Part shown: piece after piece, positions 17,843 through 25,902 of the stretch
Layout: every line of letters begins with the position of its first letter
Position numbering within the stretch: the stretch's first letter is position 1
Origin: JBGAHD01 sp044226395
GTDB taxonomy: Bacteria; Pseudomonadota; Gammaproteobacteria; Xanthomonadales; Ahniellaceae
DNA length: 64,000 nt
Reading direction: 5' to 3'
Assembly (NCBI GenBank): GCA_044226395.1
Contig: JBGAHD010000002.1
Coordinates: 1,195,413-1,259,412, forward strand
Notes under the pieces: model-generated
Seen by the model: the letters and a program-made list of their open reading frames with translations, nothing else
What the model was told of the DNA's origin: nothing
Databases searched by the model: none
Translations under genes and position numbers: made by a program

Positions 17843-18835
17843 ATGACCTGGACCACCGCCCTGCTGCTGATCAGCGTCGCCGCCATTCTCGGCGGTGCCC
17901 TGGCGCAGCTCATGGGCTCGCGCCGTCATCGCACCTTGCGCACCGAACTGGCCGAGGTCCAGGACGAGTTGCGCACGCAGCAGTCCTCGCAGGCGCAGAT
18001 CATTCACACCACCAAGCTCGCCTCGCTCGGCCAGATGGTCGCGGGCGTCACCCACGAGATCAACACGCCGCTGGGTTTCGTCAAGAGTAATGTCGAGGTC
18101 GTCCGCGACTTGCTCGACGAACACGGCGAGCAACTCACGCGCCTGATGCAGGCCATCGACCTGATCAGCGGCGCCGATGCCGAATCCTTGCCCAAGGCGC
18201 GCGAAGTGCTGCAGCGCGCGCGCGGCGAAGTCGCCACCGCCTCGCCCTTGGCCGACGCCAAGGACTTGCTCGGCGATTCGCTCGAAGGCATCAAGACCAT
18301 TTCCAATCTGGTGCAGAACCTCAAGGGCTTCGCCCGCGTCGACCGCGACGGCATGGACATGACCGATCTCAACGACTCGGTGCGCAGCGCCCTGGCCGTG
18401 GCCGGTCATCAATTGCGCGATCGCGTGCAAGTGATCGCGCGCCTGGCGCCGCTGCCCAAGGTTCACTGCATGCCATCGCAGATCAATCAGGTGTTTCTGA
18501 ACCTGATCACCAATGCCGCGCAGGCGATCGATGAGCAGGGGCATCTGATCGTGACTTCGCGCGCCACGGACAACGCCGTCGAGGTGAGCATCGCCGACAA
18601 TGGCCGTGGCATTCCCGACGATGTGCTGCCGCGCATCTTCGATCCGTTCTTCACCACCAAGCCGGTGGGGGAGGGCACGGGGCTGGGTCTGTCGATCGTG
18701 CACAAGATCATCAAGTCCCACGGTGGCGCGATTCACGTGCGCACGGCCGTGGGCAAGGGCACGACCTTCACCATCAGCCTGCCCATCGCCAGCGCCAAGC
18801 CCGCGGCCCCCGTGCCGACCGGAAAAGCCGCATGA
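17843..18835 (+). CDS. Membrane-anchored sensor histidine kinase
   Basis: 330 residues. One N-terminal membrane helix (4-24) is followed by a short coiled coil (30-55) and the phosphoacceptor His71 in QMVAGVTHEINTPLGFVKSN, the HisKA form common in NtrB/4-like kinases. The HATPase domain shows NLITNAAQAI, DNGRGIPDD, FDPFFTTKPVGEGTGLGLSIV and GKGTTF. No periplasmic sensor domain is present, so input is probably cytoplasmic or through a partner. Its stop overlaps the start of the double-receiver regulator (ATGA). Confidence 0.92.
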   Translation: MTWTTALLLISVAAILGGALAQLMGSRRHRTLRTELAEVQDELRTQQSSQAQIIHTTKLASLGQMVAGVTHEINTPLGFVKSNVEVVRDLLDEHGEQLTRLMQAIDLISGADAESLPKAREVLQRARGEVATASPLADAKDLLGDSLEGIKTISNLVQNLKGFARVDRDGMDMTDLNDSVRSALAVAGHQLRDRVQVIARLAPLPKVHCMPSQINQVFLNLITNAAQAIDEQGHLIVTSRATDNAVEVSIADNGRGIPDDVLPRIFDPFFTTKPVGEGTGLGLSIVHKIIKSHGGAIHVRTAVGKGTTFTISLPIASAKPAAPVPTGKAA

Positions 18836-19788
18836 ACGCCATCATCGATCCGCCCCTGCGCGTGCTGTTCATCGACGACGAGGCGCGCATCACGCGCGCC
18901 CTGCGCGCCTTGTTCCGCGATGTCGAGGTCTACACGACCAATCAACCCACGGAAGCGCCGGCACTCGCGCGCCAGCACGATGTCGACGTGGTCGTGTGCG
19001 ATCAACGCATGCCGGAAATGGCCGGCGTCGATTGCCTGCGCGAAATCCGCGCCGCCGCGCCGCGCGCCATGCGCGTGCTGCTGACCGGGTTTTCCGATCT
19101 CAAGGCCGTGCTGGGTTCGGTCAACGAAGGCGAGGTCTATCGCTTCGTCAACAAGCCCTGGGACAACAAGGAACTCCGCGAAATCGTGTTCGAAGCCGGC
19201 CGCATCGCGCGCGAGGCGCCGACGCTGACCGCCGAACCGCTGGCGCCGCGCGATCAGGAACAAGCGCGCGCCCAAGTCGGCGTGCTCGTGCTCGAGGACG
19301 ATCCGGTGGTGCAGCAGCGCCTGCGCGAAATCCTGCAGCCGCACTATCAAGTGCGCTTCGCCAGCAATGCCGAACGCGCGCTGCAAATTCTCGAACAGCA
19401 CGAAACCGGCGTGGTGATCTCCGAGACCGAAGTCTCGCAAGGCGATCTCACGGGCTTGCTCAAGGCGCTCAAGCGCTATCACCCGCACGTCGCGACCGTG
19501 GTGATCACCGATCGCGCCAATGCCCAGCTCGCCATTGATCTGATCAACGAAGGTCAGGTCTTCCGCATGTTGCTCAAGCCCGTGCGCATGGGCTCGTGTC
19601 GACTCTCGGTCGATGCCGCGATCGGGCGCTATTGGCAATTAAAGCGCACGCCCGCGGCGGTCAAGCGGTTTTCGATCTCGGCCGTCGGCGCGCGCGGCCT
19701 GGCCGCGTTGCCGGGCGTGGGCGAAGCGCTGCTCGCGCGCTTGCGCGCCTTGCCTTCTCGCCTGGCGCACATCGCGCGCTTGAACTGA
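18832..19788 (+). CDS. Double-receiver response regulator, second receiver with Glu at the phosphosite
   Basis: 318 residues with two receivers and no DNA-binding or enzymatic output domain. Receiver 1 (10-125) is complete: Asp15/Asp16, Asp57 (VVVCDQRMPEM) and Lys108 (FVNKPWD). Receiver 2 (150-265) keeps its acidic pair (LVLEDDP) and a Lys (LLKPVR), but the phosphosite aligns to Glu198 (VVISETEVSQGD). A Glu there commonly mimics phospho-Asp, so this receiver may be locked on. The C-terminal tail of about 45 residues is basic. It is coupled to the kinase upstream. Receiver 1 resembles RpfG/HD-GYP-type receivers, but no HD domain follows. Confidence 0.88.
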   Translation: MNAIIDPPLRVLFIDDEARITRALRALFRDVEVYTTNQPTEAPALARQHDVDVVVCDQRMPEMAGVDCLREIRAAAPRAMRVLLTGFSDLKAVLGSVNEGEVYRFVNKPWDNKELREIVFEAGRIAREAPTLTAEPLAPRDQEQARAQVGVLVLEDDPVVQQRLREILQPHYQVRFASNAERALQILEQHETGVVISETEVSQGDLTGLLKALKRYHPHVATVVITDRANAQLAIDLINEGQVFRMLLKPVRMGSCRLSVDAAIGRYWQLKRTPAAVKRFSISAVGARGLAALPGVGEALLARLRALPSRLAHIARLN

Positions 19789-19825
19789 GCTTGCGCCGCG
19801 GCCCGCGCTGGCCGACGATGGCGCG

Positions 19826-20701
19826 ATGAATTCCCCTTGCCTGGTGCTGGGCGCCGCCGGCCCGATCGGTCGCGCGGGCTTGCCGATGCTGCGCGCGCGC
19901 GGCGTCGAGATCATCGCGGTGTCGCGCGCGGCGCGCGTCGAGCGCGACGACGAAGGCACGCGCTGGCTGCGCGGCGACCTGTTCGCCGATCTGCCCGCGA
20001 TCGCGGCCACTAGCGTGATCAGCCTCGGACCGCTCGATGGTCTCGTCGCCTGGCTCGAGCGCGCCGCGCCGACGAGCGTGCGGCGCGTGGTCGCGTTGTC
20101 GTCGACCAGCGCGCGGGTCAAGGAACATTCGATCGATGCCGAGGAGCGCGCGCTAGCCGCGCGTTTGCGCGACGGCGAGCAACGACTCGCCGCGTGGTGC
20201 GTCGCGCGCGACGTCGCGTGGACCGTCTTGCGACCGACCATGATTTATGGCGGCGGTGGCGATCGCAATCTGTCGCGACTGGCCGCGCTGGCGCGCCGCT
20301 TCGGGCATCTGCCTTTGCCGCGCGGCGCGCGCGGTCGGCGTCAGCCCGTGCATGCCGCCGATGTCGCGCGCGCCTGCGTCGACGTGCTCGACGAGCCGCG
20401 CACGCACGGAAACATCTACGACCTGCCCGGCGGCGAGACCTTGCACTATGACGACATGGTCGCGCGCCTGCTCGCGGCCTTGCCCGGTCGACCGCGATTG
20501 TGGCGCTTGCCCGATGCGGTGTTTCGCCTGGCCGCGACGCTGGCGCGCGTGATCGGCGCGCGGCGCGACATCGGCGATGCCGCGATCGCGCGCCTGGCGC
20601 AGGATCTGGTCTTCGACGCGGAACCCGCGCGCCGTGATTTCGGTTACGCGCCGCGTGGCTTCGACGCGGTCTCGGCCGTCTCTGGCGACGCCGCGCCGTA
20701 G
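19826..20701 (+). CDS. NAD(P)-dependent epimerase/dehydratase-like SDR protein
   Basis: A 291-residue extended short-chain dehydrogenase. The Rossmann start is LVLGAAGPIGRAGLPML (GxxGxxG-like). The usual YxxxK catalytic dyad is not evident, which is typical of atypical SDRs; the region reads RDGEQRLAAWC. A substrate-domain motif TVLRPTMIYGGGGDRNL follows, then QPVHAADVARA and YDLPGGETLHYDDM. It resembles NDUFA9/YbjT-like or sugar-nucleotide-associated atypical SDRs. Its last 58 bp overlap, antisense, the end of the glycosyltransferase gene. Confidence 0.83.
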   Translation: MNSPCLVLGAAGPIGRAGLPMLRARGVEIIAVSRAARVERDDEGTRWLRGDLFADLPAIAATSVISLGPLDGLVAWLERAAPTSVRRVVALSSTSARVKEHSIDAEERALAARLRDGEQRLAAWCVARDVAWTVLRPTMIYGGGGDRNLSRLAALARRFGHLPLPRGARGRRQPVHAADVARACVDVLDEPRTHGNIYDLPGGETLHYDDMVARLLAALPGRPRLWRLPDAVFRLAATLARVIGARRDIGDAAIARLAQDLVFDAEPARRDFGYAPRGFDAVSAVSGDAAP

Positions 20702-21684
20702 CGGCCGCCGATCAGGTACAGCGGCCGCTGCTTGGATTCCTCGTACAAGCGGCCCAGGTATTCGCCGAGCAAGCCCAGCGCCAGCAACTGAATGCCGCCG
20801 AGGAACAGAATCACCACCATCAGCGAGGGATAGCCCTTCACCGTTTCGCCGAACAGCAAGGTCTTGGCGATCACCCACACGCCATAGCCGAAGGCGAACA
20901 GCGACGTCATCACGCCCGCGAAGGTCGCGAGCTTGAGCGGCGCGATGCTGAAGGACGTGATGCCCTCGAGCGCGAAATTCCACAATCGCCAGTAGTTCCA
21001 CTTGGTCTGACCCGCCGCGCGCGGCTGCCGGTCATAGGGCACGCCGAGCTGGCGAAAGCCGACCCAGCCGAACAGGCCTTTCATGAAGCGATTGCGTTCG
21101 CGCACCAGGGCCAGCGCATCGAGCGCGCGTCGGCTCATCAAGCGAAAGTCACCGGTGTCGGCCGGCACCGGCGTGCGGCTCAAGCGGCCGATCACGCGAT
21201 AGAACGCGCCGGCGGTGAAGCGCTTGAACCACGACTCGCCCGCGCGCGAACGGCGCACGCCATAGATCACGTCGAAGCCTTCGCGCCAATGCGCGAGGAA
21301 GGCGTCGATCAATTCCGGCGGGTCCTGCAGATCGGCGTCGATCACCACGGCGGCATCGCCGCGCGCGTGATCGAGGCCGGCGGTCATCGCCGCTTCCTTG
21401 CCGAAGTTTCGCGACAGGGCGATCACGCCCACGCGCGGATCGCGCGTCGACAGCGCGATCAATTGCGCCAGCGTGTCATCGCGACTGCCGTCGTCGACGC
21501 ACAGCAGACGCAAGTCCACGTCGGTGCGATCGAGCAGGGGGCGCAAGCGTTCGTACAACAAGCCAATCACGGCGCTTTCGTTGTAACAGGGCACGATCAC
21601 ATCGACCCGCGCGAGGCGCGATCCGACGCTGTCGCGTTCGGGTTCGGACGTGGGCGATGTTCGTTCTGCGGTCACTTCGGGCAT
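20644..21684 (-). CDS. Polyprenyl-phosphate glycosyltransferase (GT2, GtrB/DPM1-like)
   Basis: A 346-residue membrane glycosyltransferase. The GT-A domain begins VDVIVPCYNESAVIGLLYERL, with VDDGSRDDT, SRNFGKEAAMTAGLDHA and the metal-binding DADLQDPPE. The C-terminal part has two membrane helices (about 245-267 and 283-305) and ends GEYLGRLYEESKQRPLYLI, the hallmark of the undecaprenyl/dolichyl-phosphate mannose or glucose synthase subgroup. It transfers a sugar from a nucleotide donor to a lipid carrier on the cytoplasmic face for later use in O-antigen, glycolipid or lipid A modification. Divergent from the lipase gene at 21836. Confidence 0.93.
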   Translation of the reverse strand: MPEVTAERTSPTSEPERDSVGSRLARVDVIVPCYNESAVIGLLYERLRPLLDRTDVDLRLLCVDDGSRDDTLAQLIALSTRDPRVGVIALSRNFGKEAAMTAGLDHARGDAAVVIDADLQDPPELIDAFLAHWREGFDVIYGVRRSRAGESWFKRFTAGAFYRVIGRLSRTPVPADTGDFRLMSRRALDALALVRERNRFMKGLFGWVGFRQLGVPYDRQPRAAGQTKWNYWRLWNFALEGITSFSIAPLKLATFAGVMTSLFAFGYGVWVIAKTLLFGETVKGYPSLMVVILFLGGIQLLALGLLGEYLGRLYEESKQRPLYLIGGRYGAASPETAETASKPRGA

Positions 21685-21701
21685 GGGTCGAATCGATCGA
21701 T

Positions 21702-21716
21702 GTTGCGTCGCAACAC
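21702..21716. promoter_or_regulatory. Palindrome TGTTGCG-T-CGCAACA, candidate operator
   Basis: A perfect 7+1+7 dyad in the divergent region between the glycosyltransferase (start 21684) and the lipase operon (start 21836). Its size and position suit a dimeric repressor site. No adjacent regulator gene is present. Confidence 0.45.
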
Positions 21717-21749
21717 TTTGAGTCCGCTTAAAAAACCGTTCAAATATCG

Positions 21750-21779
21750 TTGCAATCGCGTAAGTCGGCTACCTATGAT
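21750..21779 (+). promoter_or_regulatory. Predicted sigma70 promoter of the lipase-DUF1302-RND operon
   Basis: TTGCAA (21750-21755) and TATGAT (21774-21779) with an 18-bp spacer in an unusually AT-rich stretch. The start would be near 21786, about 50 bases before ATG 21836. Confidence 0.6.
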
Positions 21780-21835
21780 AGCCATACGACCGTTTTACTG
21801 GTTTCACTTCGCTTTCCCTCAGAAGGAATAAGAGC

Positions 21836-23974
21836 ATGCAGGCCCGAGCAAAATTGGCTCTAGCGCTGACGACTGTGTTGCTTGCCGCGTGCAGCAGCAG
21901 CAGCAACAGCCCGCGCGCGGTACCTCAGGAACCGGCGCGCAACGATGACGGCTCGATCGTCACCGGCATCATCACCGCGCGCTTCGATCCCACCAACCGG
22001 GTACTGCCGTTCCCGACCAACCTGCTGCTGTCGGGCACCCGCGACTTGACCTTGAACATTCCGGTCGCCAATCCCAACAACTTCGGCGATCCGCAGGTCG
22101 CGCTCAACGCGCTCGACGGTTTCGGCACCGTGGCGCCTTGGAGTTTCTCGCTCAATGCCACGCCCAATCCGGCCTCGTTGACTGGCGGCCAAGCGATCAA
22201 GGTGTTCGAAGTGGCCTTGACCGGTCCGGGCGGTGGCGTGACGCGCGTGATTCGCGAACTGGCCTCGCCGGCCGAGTTCGTCGTCGCCCAGGCCTCGACC
22301 GATCCGACCGGCCAGACCGTCGCCATCGTGCCGACCCGTCCGTTGAAGCCGCTGACCTCGTACATGGCGGTGGTCACCGACGACGTGCGCGACGCGCGCG
22401 GCAATGACGCCACGCCCGATCAGACCTATTTCCTGACCAAGCGCACCACCGCGCTGTGCGTCAACAACACCTCGACCGATCCGCTGATTCCCACGGCCAA
22501 TGCCTGCGCGCTCGAGCCGCTGCGTCAGCTGACCAACTCGCAGGAAATCGCCGCGGCCGCCGCCGGCGTGCCGCGCGAGGACATCGTGCTGTCGTGGGTG
22601 GCCACCACTCAGGCCACTTCGACCGTGCTCCAGGCCAATCAAGGCGTGGTGCCGACCCAGATCGCGATGAAGCTGGGCGCGACGGGCCAGAACACCTCGG
22701 TCGCGGGTCTGCCGCCGGTCGCCGACATCTATATCGGCGTGCTGCCGATTCGCTACTTCCTCGAGGCGCCGAGCGCGCAGAACCCGACCGCCGTGCTGAC
22801 CACGTTCTGGCGCGCGCAGGCCGGTAACTATCTGGCGCCGTTCGCCAACCTGGGCCTCGACCCGACGTCCACCAACGTGACGTTCGCGAATCCCTTCCCG
22901 GTGCCGCGCAGCACGCAAAACGTGCCGGTGATGATGACCGTGCCCAATGCCAACTCGGGCAAGACCAAGCCGGCTTCGGGCTGGCCGGTGGTGATCTTCA
23001 ACCACGGCATCACGCGCAACCGCACCGACATGCTGGGCGTCTCGGCCACGCTGGCGGCGCAGGGCTTCGTGGTCGTGGCCATCGACCAACCGCTGCACGG
23101 TCTGCCGCCGACCAATCCGTTCAACATCGAGAACTCGCCGTTCGGCGCGGAATCGACCGAGCGCACCTTCGATGTCGATCTGATCAACAACACCACCGGC
23201 GCCCCGGGCCCGGATGGTCGCATCGACGATTCCGGCGCGCACTTCATCAATCTCGGTAGCCTGCTGACCTCGCGCGACAACATCCGTCAGTCGGTGCTCG
23301 ACTTGGTGCAGCTGGCCAAGGCGATTCCGAATTCGAGCTATGACGGCGACAGCACGGTCGACTTCGACGGCTCGCGCATCAGCTTCGTCGGTCAGTCGCT
23401 GGGTTCGATCGTCGGCACGATCTTCCTGGCGGTCGAGCCCTCGGTGAACACGGGCGTGTTGTCCGTGCCCGGCGGCGGCATCGCGCGCTTGCTCGATGGT
23501 TCGGCCACCTTCGGTCCGCGCATCCGCGCGGGTCTGGCGGCTTCCGGCGTCACCGCCGGCACGCCGACGTTCGATTCCTTCATGGGCGCGGCGCAGACCG
23601 TCATCGACTCGGCCGATCCGGTCAACTACACCTTCGCCAGCACCACCGATCGCCTGCTCGCGCATCTGATCGTCGGCAATGGCACGACCTCGCTGCCCGA
23701 CCAAGTCGTGCCGGTCTCGGTGGCCGGCGCGCCGCTGTCGGGTGGCGAACCGCTGGTGCGCCTGCTCGGCTTGAGCGCGATCACGGCCACCACGCAAAGC
23801 GCCAGCGGCATTCGCGGCGTGACCCGCTTCACCGCGGGCGAACACGGTTCGCTGCTCAGCCCGACGGCTTCGGCCGCGGCCACGGTCGAGATGCAGGGCG
23901 AAATGGCCTCGATGCTCGTCTCGGGCGGCACTGCCGTGCAGGTTTCCAACACTTCGGTCATCCGTACGCAGTAA
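21836..23974 (+). CDS. Surface lipase/lysophospholipase-like lipoprotein (VolA-like)
   Basis: A 712-residue lipoprotein. The signal peptide ends in a lipobox LLAACSSSS with lipidated Cys19, and Ser at +2 predicts outer-membrane sorting. Residues 40-340 contain Ig-like strands of the kind preceding the catalytic domain in VolA proteins (RPLKPLTSYMAVVTDDVRD). The alpha/beta hydrolase part starts at WPVVIFNHGITRNR; the nucleophile elbow is FVGQSLGSIVG with Ser521, and FTAGEHGSLL near the C-terminus gives a plausible catalytic His. Vibrio VolA is a surface-exposed lysophospholipase that works with FadL. Here the gene heads an operon with DUF1302, DUF1329, YCF48 and RND genes, consistent with lipid hydrolysis and handling at the envelope. 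Confidence 0.85.
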   Translation: MQARAKLALALTTVLLAACSSSSNSPRAVPQEPARNDDGSIVTGIITARFDPTNRVLPFPTNLLLSGTRDLTLNIPVANPNNFGDPQVALNALDGFGTVAPWSFSLNATPNPASLTGGQAIKVFEVALTGPGGGVTRVIRELASPAEFVVAQASTDPTGQTVAIVPTRPLKPLTSYMAVVTDDVRDARGNDATPDQTYFLTKRTTALCVNNTSTDPLIPTANACALEPLRQLTNSQEIAAAAAGVPREDIVLSWVATTQATSTVLQANQGVVPTQIAMKLGATGQNTSVAGLPPVADIYIGVLPIRYFLEAPSAQNPTAVLTTFWRAQAGNYLAPFANLGLDPTSTNVTFANPFPVPRSTQNVPVMMTVPNANSGKTKPASGWPVVIFNHGITRNRTDMLGVSATLAAQGFVVVAIDQPLHGLPPTNPFNIENSPFGAESTERTFDVDLINNTTGAPGPDGRIDDSGAHFINLGSLLTSRDNIRQSVLDLVQLAKAIPNSSYDGDSTVDFDGSRISFVGQSLGSIVGTIFLAVEPSVNTGVLSVPGGGIARLLDGSATFGPRIRAGLAASGVTAGTPTFDSFMGAAQTVIDSADPVNYTFASTTDRLLAHLIVGNGTTSLPDQVVPVSVAGAPLSGGEPLVRLLGLSAITATTQSASGIRGVTRFTAGEHGSLLSPTASAAATVEMQGEMASMLVSGGTAVQVSNTSVIRTQ

Positions 23975-23993
23975 GCGGGCCTAGGGGAACACA

Positions 23994-25883
23994 ATGACTA
24001 TGCAAACCAAGCTCAAGACCCGCCACATCGCGCGCCGCGCGCTCGGCGCCTCGATCGCCGTGGCCCTCGCGGGCCTGGCCGCGCCGGCCTACGCCATCGA
24101 ATTCTCGTGGGGCGACGACTGGAACGGCACTTTCGACACCACCGTGTCCTACGGCGTGTCGATGCGCATGAGCGATCAGGATTCCAACCTGATCGGTCTG
24201 TCCAACATCAACCCCGGCATCGGCGCGCTGTCCAACGCGGCGCAGCGCATCGCGCCGGGTCGCTGGTCGGTCAATGGCGACGACGGCAATCTCAACTACG
24301 AGAAGCACGATCTGTTCTCGAACGCGTTCAAGGTCACCTCGGAATTCGCGATCAACTACGGCGAAAACTGGGGCGGCTTCATGCGCGCGAGCTATTTCTA
24401 CGACTTCGAGAACAACGATCGCGACGAGCTGTCGGATCTGGCGAAGGAAAAAGTCGGCAAGGATTTCAAGATCCTCGACGCCTTCATCTTCCACAACTTC
24501 TCGATCGCCGAACACGACGGCTCGGTGCGCCTGGGTCAACAGGTCGTGAGCTGGGGCGAGAGCACCTTCATCCAGAACGGCATCAATGTCATCAATCCGG
24601 TCGACGTGTCGAAGCTGCGCGTCGCCGGCGCCGAACTGAAGGAAGCCTTCCTGCCGGTGAACATGCTCACCGGTTCGTTCAACTTCACCGAAAACCTGTC
24701 GGCCGAAGCGCTGTACATGTTCGAGTTCGAGCAGACCGAGCCCGATCCGGCCGGCACGTATTTCTCGACCAATGACTTCGCCACGCTCGGCGGCAGCTAC
24801 GTGATGCTCGGCTTCGGCACCGCGCCGCAGCCGGTGCGCAACCCGGATCTGTTCTATGACGTGTGCTACGGCGGCGCGCCCAGCGACCTCGCGGCGATCA
24901 ATGCCTCGGCGGCCCTGCGCGCGGCGGCCTGCGGCGCGGCCGTGCCGCGTCTGCCGGATCGCTACGGCGACGACTCGGGTCAGTACGGCCTGGCGCTGCA
25001 CTACTTCTCGCCGGAATTGAACGACACCGAGTTCGGCCTGTTCTTCCTGAACTATCACAGCCGCCTGCCCTTGATCAGCGGCCGCTCGCTGACCTCGACC
25101 GCGGTCAACACCGGTCGCTTCTTCATCGAGTATCCGGAAGACATCCGCCTGTACGGCCTGAGCTTCAACACCACGCTCGGCCAAACCGGCATCGCGCTGC
25201 AGGGCGAAGTCAGCTATCGCGACAACGTGCCGCTGCAGTTCGACGACGTCGAGTTGCTGTTCACCGCGCTGTCGCCGCTGAACAACCTCATCCCGCAGCC
25301 GGTCAATCGCTTCATCAGCCAGCTCGGCTCGGTGCCGACCGGCACCGAGATCCGCGGTTGGGAACGCCACGAGATGTCGCAGTGGCAGTTCACCCTGACC
25401 AAGGTGTTCGGCAATGTGATGGGCGCCGAGCAGGTGTCGCTGGTCGGTGAGTTCGGTGGCACCAAGGTGTGGGATCTGCCCCCGCTGGACGTGCTGCGTT
25501 ACCAGGGCGACGGCACCGATACCGGTGGCGGCCCCGATTTCCTGACTGGCGCGCTGCGCAATCCGATCACGCAGACCAAGGGTTTCCCCACGCCGTATTC
25601 CTGGGGCTATCGCCTGGCCGCGCGCGCGGATTACAACAACGTGTTCAACACCCCGGTCAATCTCTCGCCGCGGTTCGCGTTCAATCACGACGTCAATGGC
25701 ATCACCCCGGGTCCGGGCGGCAACTTCATCGAGGGTCGTCGTTCCTTGACCCTCGGCGCCGAAGCCACGTACCTGAACCAATGGGCCGCCGATCTGAGCT
25801 ACACGCGTTTCTACGGCGCCGGCGATTTGAACCTGATCCGTGATCGCGACTTCGTGTCGTTCACGGTGAAGTACTCGTTCTAA
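23994..25883 (+). CDS. DUF1302 outer-membrane beta-barrel protein
   Basis: 629 residues with an N-terminal signal peptide (cleavage near APAYA/IEFSWGDDW). DUF1302 (PF06980) proteins begin with the conserved segment FSWGDDWNGTFDTTVSYG and are rich in alternating aromatic beta-strands; the C-terminus ends FVSFTVKYSF, the Phe-terminated signature of outer-membrane barrels recognised by BamA. Function is not established for the family, which is often induced with fatty-acid, hydrocarbon or steroid metabolism and nearly always precedes a DUF1329 gene. It lies 19 bp after the lipase, in the same operon, and probably forms the outer-membrane conduit of the system. Confidence 0.92.
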   Translation: MTMQTKLKTRHIARRALGASIAVALAGLAAPAYAIEFSWGDDWNGTFDTTVSYGVSMRMSDQDSNLIGLSNINPGIGALSNAAQRIAPGRWSVNGDDGNLNYEKHDLFSNAFKVTSEFAINYGENWGGFMRASYFYDFENNDRDELSDLAKEKVGKDFKILDAFIFHNFSIAEHDGSVRLGQQVVSWGESTFIQNGINVINPVDVSKLRVAGAELKEAFLPVNMLTGSFNFTENLSAEALYMFEFEQTEPDPAGTYFSTNDFATLGGSYVMLGFGTAPQPVRNPDLFYDVCYGGAPSDLAAINASAALRAAACGAAVPRLPDRYGDDSGQYGLALHYFSPELNDTEFGLFFLNYHSRLPLISGRSLTSTAVNTGRFFIEYPEDIRLYGLSFNTTLGQTGIALQGEVSYRDNVPLQFDDVELLFTALSPLNNLIPQPVNRFISQLGSVPTGTEIRGWERHEMSQWQFTLTKVFGNVMGAEQVSLVGEFGGTKVWDLPPLDVLRYQGDGTDTGGGPDFLTGALRNPITQTKGFPTPYSWGYRLAARADYNNVFNTPVNLSPRFAFNHDVNGITPGPGGNFIEGRRSLTLGAEATYLNQWAADLSYTRFYGAGDLNLIRDRDFVSFTVKYSF

Positions 25884-25902
25884 GCGAACTCGGGAGGCAC
25901 AC

